From JAFGNB01 sp050304135 (GTDB lineage Bacteria; Fibrobacterota; Chitinivibrionia; Chitinivibrionales; Chitinispirillaceae), in the NCBI GenBank assembly GCA_050304135.1, contig JBNLDC010000032.1:15729-79728 (forward strand): a DNA stretch of 64,000 nt, read 5' to 3'. The notes under the pieces are model-generated. The model saw only the letters and a program-made list of their open reading frames with translations. It did not search any database and had not been told where the DNA came from. This document shows positions 43,691 to 51,749 of the stretch, in pieces. The position numbers and the translations under genes are program-made. Numbering within the stretch: the stretch's first letter is position 1; each line of letters begins with the position of its first letter.

Positions 43691-45133
43691 CTACAATTGT
43701 TCGAGTGCCGTGCTCAGCCAGTTCCAGAACCGCTGTACCGAGGCAATGTGCATCCGTTCATCGGGACTGTGCGCAAATTGAATGGTCGGGCCGCAGGAGA
43801 TCATCTCCATACCGGGAAATTTTGAACCGATAATGCCGCATTCAAGTCCGGCGTGTACCGCAACGATTTCCGGATCCTTGTTGTAGGTGGAGCGATGGGC
43901 TGCTGTAAGGGTGGCAAGCAGTGATGAATCGGGATCGGGTTGCCAGCCGGGGTAGGTACTGCCGAAGGTGGTGGCAGCGCCCTGTTGTTTAAAAAGATGA
44001 TCGATCCGGTCGCGAAGTGCCTTGAGACCGGGACCGGAAGAGCTTCGCAGCATGCAGTCAATGCGGATTGATTCCGGTCGGGTGGCGACTGCCGAGAGAT
44101 TGTTCGAGGTTTCAACCATATCGGGAACGGTGTTACTCATTTTCTGCACACCGTACGGACAATCGTTGAGGACCATGAGAAGCCGCTGCAGTGCGGCGTC
44201 AGTGATTACCGTCCGGGGTAGGGTGGTTTCCGAAATGGCAAGGGAAAACCCGTGATCGGCAGGGGTGAGTGTTGCGGTGATTTCAGTTTTTATCTTAGCG
44301 ACTATTGTGGAAAACAGGTCTGCCTTGTCGGAAGGGAGCACTATTTCAGCAAAAGATTCACGCGGAATTGCGTTGCGGGCTGATCCGCCGGAGAGTGTGG
44401 TAAGGTGCAGGTCGATCTCTTTGGATGCGGCTGAAAGTACTTTCGCCATGCATTTGAGCGCATTGGTACGATTAAGATGGATCTCCATACCGGAGTGTCC
44501 ACCGCGTAATCCTTTGATTGAAACCGAGAATGCTTTCCCGGAAGTCGGAGCCGGTTGAGTGGAAACCGGAAGTTCCGCGGCTACATCGGTTCCGCCTGCG
44601 CAACCTATGCAGATTTCATCTTCATTCTCGGTATCAAGGTTGATCAGCATTCGCCCGGCAAGAAAATCCTCGGCAAGTCCGAATGCCCCCGTCATTCCCC
44701 GTTCTTCATCAAGCGTAAAAAGTGCCTCGATGGGACCATGCTGTATGGAGTTGCTCTCAAGCACCGCCAGTGCAACCGCGACACCGATACCGTTGTCGGC
44801 GCCAAGGGTGGTACCTTTCGCCGTCACCCATTCACCATCAATCATAGGCTGGATCGGATCCTTTTTAAAATCATGTTCCGTGGCGGCATTTTTCTGGGGA
44901 ACCATATCAAGATGGCTCTGGAGCACGACTGTTTTTCTGCCGGTGCGCTTGTCGATGGCTTTTTTTCTGATAAGTACGTTTCCGGTTGTATCGGTAATCG
45001 CGGTCAGACCGAGGTTTGCCGCACACTCGACCACGTACTGCTGCGCCCGCGTTTCATACCCTGAGGGGTGCGGTATTGCGCAGAACTGTTCAAAGTATTT
45101 CCATACTGATTGCGGCTGCAGTTGTTCCAACAT
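43691..45133 (-). CDS. pepD: Aminoacyl-histidine dipeptidase / cytosol non-specific dipeptidase (M20 family)
   Basis: A zinc dipeptidase of 480 residues that cleaves Xaa-His and other dipeptides in the cytoplasm. Metal-site motifs are present: LQSHLDMVP, LGADNGIGV, DEERGMTG, INLDTE and HSPDERM. GLRGGHSGMEI marks the lid/dimerisation domain. The ATG at 45133 (MLEQLQPQ) follows GGGGGAA and matches family starts; a frame to 45166 adds 11 residues. Its last 78 bases are duplicated at 41318, on the far side of zwf. Confidence 0.93.
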   Translation of the reverse strand: MLEQLQPQSVWKYFEQFCAIPHPSGYETRAQQYVVECAANLGLTAITDTTGNVLIRKKAIDKRTGRKTVVLQSHLDMVPQKNAATEHDFKKDPIQPMIDGEWVTAKGTTLGADNGIGVAVALAVLESNSIQHGPIEALFTLDEERGMTGAFGLAEDFLAGRMLINLDTENEDEICIGCAGGTDVAAELPVSTQPAPTSGKAFSVSIKGLRGGHSGMEIHLNRTNALKCMAKVLSAASKEIDLHLTTLSGGSARNAIPRESFAEIVLPSDKADLFSTIVAKIKTEITATLTPADHGFSLAISETTLPRTVITDAALQRLLMVLNDCPYGVQKMSNTVPDMVETSNNLSAVATRPESIRIDCMLRSSSGPGLKALRDRIDHLFKQQGAATTFGSTYPGWQPDPDSSLLATLTAAHRSTYNKDPEIVAVHAGLECGIIGSKFPGMEMISCGPTIQFAHSPDERMHIASVQRFWNWLSTALEQL

Positions 45134-45247
45134 GTATTCCCCCGGAGAGCAAAAGTGTATTTTCATTGTTCATGATATCGCCATGATATCGCAGAGTCTG
45201 TTGAACCTTGGTTCACCATGGACACCATAAAAATACAATAGGCCCTG

Positions 45248-46357
45248 TTGATTGTCATTCACCCGATAAACCCCGGATCTCTTGCCGTGATCGATGCCAT
45301 TTCTGTTCTGTGTAACGATGCGATTGACCGGAAGGTATTTCCTGGTTGTGTCGTGGGTGTGGTTACTGCAGTTGAGGACTGGTGTCGGGCTTTCGGGAGG
45401 TATAGTTACGAAGCGGATGCCCGCGAGGTTCACGAGGAGAGCATCTACGATGTCGCCTCGATAACGAAGGCGGTCCCGGTGGCGCTTCTGGCTCTCCATT
45501 GCATGGATAAGGGGACGTTGCATATTGAAGACCGGTTGATCGACTACTTGCCGGAATTTACCGGAACGTATAGGGAACAGATCACTATCCGGCATCTGCT
45601 GACCCATACGCTGGATTTCGGTTTTCAACTCTCCGCATACCGGCATCTGCAGTCTGATGAACTTATGGAGAAAATTCTGGCTGCTCCGCTGCGTTCTACC
45701 CCCGGAACTGTCTTTTCCTATGCGAATGTCACCAGTATTCTTCTCGGGCTGGTGATTGAACGGGTAACCGGAAGTACACTTGATGCTGCAGCGGAACGGA
45801 TTCTGTTCGGTCCGCTCGGGATGCACCATACCGGATTCTTCCCGGAACGATTCGACGGCAGGGAGGTAGTATCGACCGAGTTTGATCCCGGACGGGGGCG
45901 GGTGGTGCATGCTGAGGTGCATGACGAGAGCACGTATGCACTGCGACCGAAAGTGGTCGGATCCGCGGGACTGTTTTCAACAGTGCCTGATCTTCTGAAG
46001 GTTGTGCGGATGCTTCTTGATGGGGGAACCAGTTCGGGGAACTGTCTGTTTGCCCCTGAGACGGTTGCTATGATGAGAACGAACTGCAGTCCGGCTCCCG
46101 GGACATTGGCAGGTTCCGGGTGGGAGCTTGCACAGCCTGCATTTATGGGTACACGGTGCAGCGGAAGAGCTTTCGGAAAAACCGGGTTCACCGGCTGTTC
46201 AATGGTAATTGATCCTGATGCCCGGGCCGGTATGGTCCTGTTGTCAAATCATGTACATCCACGACGGCAGGCGGACCGGTCGGTAATCAATACCGTGCGT
46301 CGTGAGTTGGCTGATGTTGTTTTCGATAATAGTTTTATTTCTCATTCAGGTGATTAA
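45248..46357 (+). CDS. Serine beta-lactamase-family hydrolase (class C/esterase type)
   Basis: A 369-residue protein of the beta-lactamase-related family (PF00144). The catalytic SxxK is SITK (Ser71-Lys74), the YxN motif is YAN (Tyr158-Asn160), and GKTGFTG occupies the third motif. No signal peptide is visible, so it is probably cytoplasmic. The start is a TTG at 45248 with AATAGG upstream; a GTG at 45287 is an alternative. Members are esterases, D-peptidases or transpeptidase-like enzymes, so the substrate is uncertain, and a role in beta-lactam resistance should not be assumed. Confidence 0.82.
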   Translation: MIVIHPINPGSLAVIDAISVLCNDAIDRKVFPGCVVGVVTAVEDWCRAFGRYSYEADAREVHEESIYDVASITKAVPVALLALHCMDKGTLHIEDRLIDYLPEFTGTYREQITIRHLLTHTLDFGFQLSAYRHLQSDELMEKILAAPLRSTPGTVFSYANVTSILLGLVIERVTGSTLDAAAERILFGPLGMHHTGFFPERFDGREVVSTEFDPGRGRVVHAEVHDESTYALRPKVVGSAGLFSTVPDLLKVVRMLLDGGTSSGNCLFAPETVAMMRTNCSPAPGTLAGSGWELAQPAFMGTRCSGRAFGKTGFTGCSMVIDPDARAGMVLLSNHVHPRRQADRSVINTVRRELADVVFDNSFISHSGD

Positions 46358-46440
46358 AAAGTAATTTTAAACTTCAGAACAGGGGGAACGGTGACTGCTG
46401 GTTGCCGCCTGGTTTAATTTCAACCCAAATGGAGAGAGTA

Positions 46441-47829
46441 ATGGAGCAAACGTCCGAATTTTCACGTCGCATTCTCTGTATCGGTGCCGGGTACGTCGGC
46501 GGACCGACCATGGCGGCAATCGCCGCGAAATGCCCCCAGTATAAGGTGACGGTGGTTGATATCAATCCTGACCGGATCGCCGCGTGGAACTCAGACAATT
46601 TACCTATTTATGAACCAGGACTGCTTGAAGTGGTTAAAATAGCCCGGGGCAGGAACCTTTTCTTTTCCACTGCTATCGATGATGGTATCGCGGAAGCGGA
46701 CGTCATTTTTGTTTCGGTCAATACTCCTACCAAAACGTTCGGTGCCGGGGCGGGTAAAGCGGCTGATCTGCAATACTGGGAAAAAACCGCCCGTAATATC
46801 GTCAGAGTCTCCACGTCCGATAAAATCATCGTCGAAAAAAGTACCCTGCCGGTACGGACTGCCCGGGCAATGGAACGCATTCTGAATGCGAATGACAAGG
46901 GTATTCATTTCGAGGTGCTCTCGAATCCTGAATTCCTCGCGGAAGGTACAGCAATGGCCGATCTCGATAGTCCCGACCGGGTACTTATCGGTGCTCCGGA
47001 CACTGAGTCCGGGAAAAAAGCCCGCGATGTGCTGGTCGAGATCTACGCGAACTGGATTCCACGAGAGCGGATCCTCACCAGCAACGTGTGGAGTTCGGAA
47101 CTCTCCAAACTTACCGCCAATGCATTTCTCGCACAGCGGATCTCCTCCATCAACAGCCTCAGTGCATTGTGTGAAAAAACCGAGGCGAACGTAAACGAGG
47201 TCGCCCGGGCGATCGGTATGGATAGCAGAATCGGCAGCCGCTTTCTCAAGGCGAGTGTCGGGTTCGGCGGATCCTGTTTCAAGAAGGATATCCTTAATCT
47301 GGTATACATCTGCGAAAATTACGGGCTGACCGAAGTGGCGCAGTACTGGGAAAGCGTTGTTGCCATCAACGACTATCAGAAAAAACGGTTTGTTCAGACG
47401 ATGCTGCGGGTAATGTTCAATACGATTGCAGGGAAGAAAATCACCCTTCTGGGGTTCGCGTTCAAGGCGGATACCGGCGATACCCGCGAATCTCCCTCAA
47501 TTGACGTTACCCGACAGCTGCTCGAGGAACGGGCGCAGGTGGTGATCTCCGATCCCGAGGCAATTTCCAATGCGAAAAAAGATCTCGGTGACTGCGGTGA
47601 TGGAGTCGCCTATGTTGAAGACCCGTATGCCGCGGCGGAGGGCGCACATGCCGTTGCAATCATGACAGAGTGGAATCTGTATAAAACACTTGACTACAAG
47701 AAAATATTCGACTCCATGGAAAAACCGGCCTTCCTCTTTGACGGTCGTAACATACTGGATCATCAGAAACTGTATGAAATCGGGTTCAATGTTTTTCCCC
47801 TGGGAACAACTGCGCTGAAACATTTCTGA
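46441..47829 (+). CDS. ugd: UDP-glucose 6-dehydrogenase
   Basis: Oxidises UDP-glucose to UDP-glucuronate with two NAD+. The 462-residue protein is closer in style to the animal-type enzyme than to short bacterial ones: GAGYVGGPTMAAIA (NAD site), VSVNTPTKTFG, SNPEFLAEGTA, and the catalytic GFGGSCFKKDI with Cys279. GGAGAG lies six bases before ATG 46441; an in-frame ATG at 46429 is possible. UDP-glucuronate would feed surface polysaccharides. It ends at a palindrome (47874) shared with the convergent gene. Confidence 0.94.
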   Translation: MEQTSEFSRRILCIGAGYVGGPTMAAIAAKCPQYKVTVVDINPDRIAAWNSDNLPIYEPGLLEVVKIARGRNLFFSTAIDDGIAEADVIFVSVNTPTKTFGAGAGKAADLQYWEKTARNIVRVSTSDKIIVEKSTLPVRTARAMERILNANDKGIHFEVLSNPEFLAEGTAMADLDSPDRVLIGAPDTESGKKARDVLVEIYANWIPRERILTSNVWSSELSKLTANAFLAQRISSINSLSALCEKTEANVNEVARAIGMDSRIGSRFLKASVGFGGSCFKKDILNLVYICENYGLTEVAQYWESVVAINDYQKKRFVQTMLRVMFNTIAGKKITLLGFAFKADTGDTRESPSIDVTRQLLEERAQVVISDPEAISNAKKDLGDCGDGVAYVEDPYAAAEGAHAVAIMTEWNLYKTLDYKKIFDSMEKPAFLFDGRNILDHQKLYEIGFNVFPLGTTALKHF

Positions 47830-47873
47830 GGGGCTTGATCCGTACCCTGCATGGGCGGATCGAAGGGCATTTC

Positions 47874-47902
47874 GTACGGGCGGGTTTGAAACCCGCCCGT
47901 AC
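47874..47902. terminator. Perfect 14-base inverted repeat between convergent genes
   Basis: Arms GTACGGGCGGGTTT and AAACCCGCCCGTAC with a single central G. It lies 45 bases after ugd and 15 before the end of the DsbA-like gene. There is no long T-run, so it may be a dispersed palindromic repeat that also stops transcription. The sequence style matches the GGGCGGGTTTGAAACCCGCCC repeats common in many genomes. Confidence 0.65.
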
Positions 47903-47916
47903 TACAATTGATTTAT

Positions 47917-48759
47917 TTATTTTTTATCTAATTCATACAACACTGCATCAACCACCCATTCGGGGTCCTTGTAACTCTCGTACCGTTTACCGTTGATAAA
48001 AAAGGTGGGAATGTATTTTACATTGTTGTCCTTTCCCTCCTTTTTCGCGGCAATGAGCCACTGCTGCAGTCGCGGATCCTTCAATCGCTTTTTAAATTGA
48101 TCGGTACCAATACCGATGCTGTCGGCAAACGCCAGGGCTTCGTCGGATTCTTTAATGAGTGCTTTCCGTGTGCGCAGCGCCTTGAAGAGTTTCCAGAAGT
48201 TCCCGTCAGTCTGGGCGGCGCAGAGGGCGGTATTACCCATATTGTTGCCGAACGGCTTCACCAGCAGCTGCGCCTTATTCTTCAGACCGCCGAATTTCAG
48301 ACTGTCGTAGAGGTCGCCGATAACCCGTTTGCAGAGCGGGCAGGTGGCTGAGGCGTAAGCGATGATGGTCACCGGAGCCTCTGGATTGCCGTAGCGGGGC
48401 AGGGTTGCGGTATCGATGGAAAACGTTTTTGTGGTCGTCATCCCCCGGTAACGCGCCGCCAGTTCCTCCTGTATTTTTTCGGGCGGCGGCGGTGGATCAT
48501 GGTCGACCATCCAGAAGGTGAATTTCTTGAGACGCCCAGCAATACTGCACTCCGGTTTCTTATCGGCACACTCTTTGAGTGATGACCCGCAGCAGTAGGG
48601 AACCTGAAAGGTCGAGAGGGCTGTGGTATAGATCTGGAGCAGATTCGGGGCATCCTGTGCGAAAACCCCGTTAATTGCTGCCGCAACAAATATGCCGATA
48701 CCATAGCAACCCAGGCGTAGTGTCCGTTTATTGGCAGTTGTTTGTCCTGATCGATGCAT
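47917..48759 (-). CDS. DsbA-like thiol oxidoreductase with CcmH-like N-terminal domain
   Basis: An exported 280-residue protein. After a signal peptide (to about 35, FAQ-D) comes a short domain with YCCGSSLKECADKKPEC and EELAARYRGM, resembling the redox domain of the cytochrome c maturation protein CcmH. A DsbA/thioredoxin fold follows, with the active site CPLC (140-143) and a cis-Pro loop (KYIPTFFING). It probably acts in periplasmic disulfide chemistry or haem attachment. CGGAAG precedes the ATG, and a minus-strand TATATT box lies at 48807-48812. Confidence 0.78.
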   Translation of the reverse strand: MHRSGQTTANKRTLRLGCYGIGIFVAAAINGVFAQDAPNLLQIYTTALSTFQVPYCCGSSLKECADKKPECSIAGRLKKFTFWMVDHDPPPPPEKIQEELAARYRGMTTTKTFSIDTATLPRYGNPEAPVTIIAYASATCPLCKRVIGDLYDSLKFGGLKNKAQLLVKPFGNNMGNTALCAAQTDGNFWKLFKALRTRKALIKESDEALAFADSIGIGTDQFKKRLKDPRLQQWLIAAKKEGKDNNVKYIPTFFINGKRYESYKDPEWVVDAVLYELDKK

Positions 48760-48954
48760 CTTCCGGTGTTCCTTTTCTGTTAACGGCGTCTCGTCTGATC
48801 TTTAAAAATATAGAAAACCTTAGCGGGGAAGTCAAAAATGAGCACATTTCTGATGGTATTCAGGGGTCATGTACTAGAAAAGTTGGACAGCCATCGCATC
48901 GGATGATACAATTCCTGTCGAAGTGTCTTTTACCCGTTTTAAAGGAGGGACTGT

Positions 48955-49368
48955 ATGTCAGAAAAAGTATATGAGATTCCGGGAAAGCTCTCTGTTGCAT
49001 GGGATTCGGATGTTAAAGCGATAATCGATACCTGGTCAAGTTACTTTGTCGCGCTTGAGGAGTTTAAAAATGCAGTCCTGGTCAAAGGTGTTGATTATGC
49101 GAAAAGCAGGGGAGTAAAGGCCTGGATTGTTGATTCGTCGCAGGCCAAAGGTGCCTTTTCTCAGGAAATACAGGATTTCATCGGTTCAACGGTATTTCCA
49201 AAATTCGCGGAAATCGGTGTAAAATATTTCATTACCATAACTTCTCAGGTGAGCGCGGTAACAAAGATGACGGTTGCATCATATGCCTCAAAGACCGGAC
49301 CAAACGGCCTTAAACTTGTCGAGGTGGATTCTGCGGAAAATGCCGTGGCATGGTTGAAACTGAATTGA
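48955..49368 (+). CDS. SpoIIAA/STAS-like small cytoplasmic protein
   Basis: A 137-residue protein with a strong AAAGGAGG upstream. Its alternating helix-strand pattern (GVKAWIVDSSQAKGAF, VKYFITITSQ, GLKLVEVDSAENAVAWLK) resembles STAS-like SpoIIAA fold proteins. No phosphorylatable Ser typical of anti-sigma antagonists can be assigned with confidence. Function unknown; it stands alone before a bidirectional terminator. Confidence 0.7.
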   Translation: MSEKVYEIPGKLSVAWDSDVKAIIDTWSSYFVALEEFKNAVLVKGVDYAKSRGVKAWIVDSSQAKGAFSQEIQDFIGSTVFPKFAEIGVKYFITITSQVSAVTKMTVASYASKTGPNGLKLVEVDSAENAVAWLKLN

Positions 49369-49413
49369 CGATGGTTTCAAACAGGTCGTAGTTTCTTCAG
49401 CGTCGAACAGAAA

Positions 49414-49451
49414 AACAACTCCCCCCTATCTGATGACAGGGGGAAGTTGTT
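49414..49451. terminator. Bidirectional intrinsic terminator
   Basis: AACAACT-CCCCC pairs with GGGGG-A-AGTTGTT with one bulged A. T-rich sequence follows on the plus strand, and a short A-run precedes it for the minus strand. It separates the convergent STAS-like and GH5 genes. Confidence 0.8.
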
Positions 49452-49482
49452 ATTTTTATGGTTCAATTGCTCCGGGATGCAG

Positions 49483-51351
49483 CTACTTCGTTGGTTTTAT
49501 CTGGTCTTCCGTCAACCCGTACAACCTGATGTCGTCAAGATACAGTTCAATCGTATCGTTCGCCACCTTGTTGTAATTCTGACTGGTGGCGAATTCAATT
49601 GAGCAGACTTTCCTGTTTGCCGCACTCCATGAAAGTTCTTCCTGCTGCGGTCGTGACCACGGCTTTGGCTGAATCGTTGAGGCGGGAAAGGTATACTGCT
49701 TCCACTCCGGTGTCAGGCCGAATTCGCAGCCAAAATGGCCCCAGTTCTCACCCGGCGGATAGCTGTTGAGGACGATGTCGGTAATGAAATTCACCCGCAT
49801 TCTTCCGTGACCTTTTGCACGGAAGGTGATAGCGGTTAATTCCGATAAATCAAACCAGTCTTTATTGTACGCTCCGAGAAACGGAGTACTGAAATTAAGC
49901 GAAGGGTAGTTACTACCGCTTACGAGTCCACGGGCATACAGACCTTTTCCGGTTGCGCCCCAGTTACCGATGAGCTGGTCGAAGTTCGCCTTGCGGCCAC
50001 CCATTCCAACATTCTGCACGGAAACAATTTTACTGCCTCGACCATCGGTGATGACACTCGGATCATTGTACCAGACCGACCATCCGCAGCAGTGGGCATC
50101 GGCGGCAATGGTTCCCTGTTGTACCGCCCGGGGGAACAACGCATTACGATCAGGGAGTGAATCTTCAAAATCGTCCAGCAGCACAAACCGGTCGCTGCCG
50201 GGATCGGCAGGTACGGTATCGGCTGCCGCACGCGGAAGCCATGCTGCGAATGTGGAATCAGGGTTGAGCAATGCGCTTGCCAGATCTTCCGAGGTGACAT
50301 CTGAGGAATCATCGTAAATACCGAAATTGCCATTGTATTTCCAGTAGGCATACGACCATCCCCGCCGGAGGGCCTGACGTGAGAGGAATGACGTATAGAG
50401 TACGCGGGATATAACATCTGCAGAATCGTATGCACCGAATTCACCGAGAAATACCGGTACGCCGGTATGCGTTGACCAGTCGCTGACCGCGTTGAGATGA
50501 GAGATCACAGTCAGCGTATCCTGATGTTCCGCCAGCCACCGGGTACCGAGCCAGGGGGCGGAACCTTTGATCCACGGTGCCGCCTGGTGGGTGAACTGCA
50601 TCGGTTCATAGTAGTGTACGGTGGCGATCAGGAAGCTGTCGGCAGGCAGTTGCAGTTCGTTGATATTACCGACACTGTTCCAGTTGCCGGGACCGATCAG
50701 AACACTGCGCCGGGGATTTTTTTCGCGGACGATGGCGAGTGCCTCTTTCGCGAGTGCGTTCCATGCCTGCGGGGTGAGCATACCATTCGGTTCATTGCAG
50801 AGTTCGAAGTATACTTCCGGCCCGTACGCAGAGAACCGCGAAGCGACCTGTCGCCAGATGGAAAGGAATACCGGTCGCTGTGTATCCAGATCACTCATGA
50901 GCGTTTCGTAGTGGTGGACATCGACAATGGCGCGCAGCCCGTTTGCCCGTGCCTGTTTCACCGCCCAGGTAACCCGGTTGAAAAAAACGGAATCTATCGT
51001 CCAGGGTTCGGTGGTGTCAACGTGTGTGGACCAACGGACCGGAATGCGCACCGAGGTGAACCCGAGAGAATGCACATGGGAGAAGTACTTCTCCTGCAGA
51101 GTGACTCCCCAGTCACCTTCTGCGGGGGCATCCAGCGCGTTGCCGAGATTGATGCATTTTCCGAGTGCTGCACATTGCGCGGTAATATCCCATTCTGATA
51201 CCGCGGGAGCGGGCGCTTCTGTTGCCGATGGCTGCGGAGCTGGACGTCGTGCCGGTGCAATGCAGCCCTGGAAAAGGGTACAGGTCAGTGCGATCGTCGC
51301 ACCGAAAAGCAGAAATGGTTTTCGTAATGAACTGCAGGAAAAATCGGTCAT
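49483..51351 (-). CDS. GH5 endoglucanase lipoprotein with C-terminal carbohydrate-binding domain
   Basis: A 622-residue exported cellulase-type enzyme. The signal ends LFQG-C (a lipobox), followed by a Pro/Ala linker. The GH5 domain spans about 55-370: KCINLGNALD, VRIPVRWS, VDVHHYE, the acid/base Glu in FELCNEPNG and the nucleophile Glu in FLGEFGAY. From about 390 a beta-sandwich domain (FVLLDDFEDSLP, LTAITFRAKGHGRMRVNF, IELYLDDIRLYG) resembles CBM11-like domains frequent in Fibrobacter. It probably sits on the cell surface and cleaves beta-1,4-glucans. A GGAAGGA precedes the ATG. Confidence 0.9.
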   Translation of the reverse strand: MTDFSCSSLRKPFLLFGATIALTCTLFQGCIAPARRPAPQPSATEAPAPAVSEWDITAQCAALGKCINLGNALDAPAEGDWGVTLQEKYFSHVHSLGFTSVRIPVRWSTHVDTTEPWTIDSVFFNRVTWAVKQARANGLRAIVDVHHYETLMSDLDTQRPVFLSIWRQVASRFSAYGPEVYFELCNEPNGMLTPQAWNALAKEALAIVREKNPRRSVLIGPGNWNSVGNINELQLPADSFLIATVHYYEPMQFTHQAAPWIKGSAPWLGTRWLAEHQDTLTVISHLNAVSDWSTHTGVPVFLGEFGAYDSADVISRVLYTSFLSRQALRRGWSYAYWKYNGNFGIYDDSSDVTSEDLASALLNPDSTFAAWLPRAAADTVPADPGSDRFVLLDDFEDSLPDRNALFPRAVQQGTIAADAHCCGWSVWYNDPSVITDGRGSKIVSVQNVGMGGRKANFDQLIGNWGATGKGLYARGLVSGSNYPSLNFSTPFLGAYNKDWFDLSELTAITFRAKGHGRMRVNFITDIVLNSYPPGENWGHFGCEFGLTPEWKQYTFPASTIQPKPWSRPQQEELSWSAANRKVCSIEFATSQNYNKVANDTIELYLDDIRLYGLTEDQIKPTK

Positions 51352-51749
51352 CAGTTATCCTTCCGGAAAAATAAGTGACAAGTGTCAGGAATCGCTGCGG
51401 TGATAAGCAGGTCCGCATGAACGCAGGAACAGTCACACGACCATGTGTTTCGTGAAGATACCGGCTGCCGCAGACTTCAGAACACGAAAATACTATTGTC
51501 GATCAGAACGGTTTGTTTTCTGAATAATTTACTCTTTGCATGGTGCGACGGTCTTTGCATTTAGTCGTTAAATGTGCAACATTCGTTTTAACATGATATC
51601 ACGTTTGTCGTTTCGCTTCCGCAGGGCACTGCTGAAAAATATTTCCGGGTAGTTTCCGGGGCTACCTTACTACCAATGAAGATGTATATTATGAAACAGG
51701 GGAAGCACGCCGAAAGGTGTGTAACTATTCATTTCTTCGCCGGGGTTCT
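51352..51749. other. Divergent intergenic region between GH5 and GH51 genes
   Basis: About 400 bases. A TATATT box at 51685-51690 is 60 bases before the GH51 start. No gene and no clear shared operator were seen. Confidence 0.45.

Noticed and set aside
45248..46357. Calling the serine hydrolase an antibiotic-resistance beta-lactamase
   Set aside because: There is no signal peptide, and the family is dominated by esterases and peptidases; the motifs alone do not show resistance.
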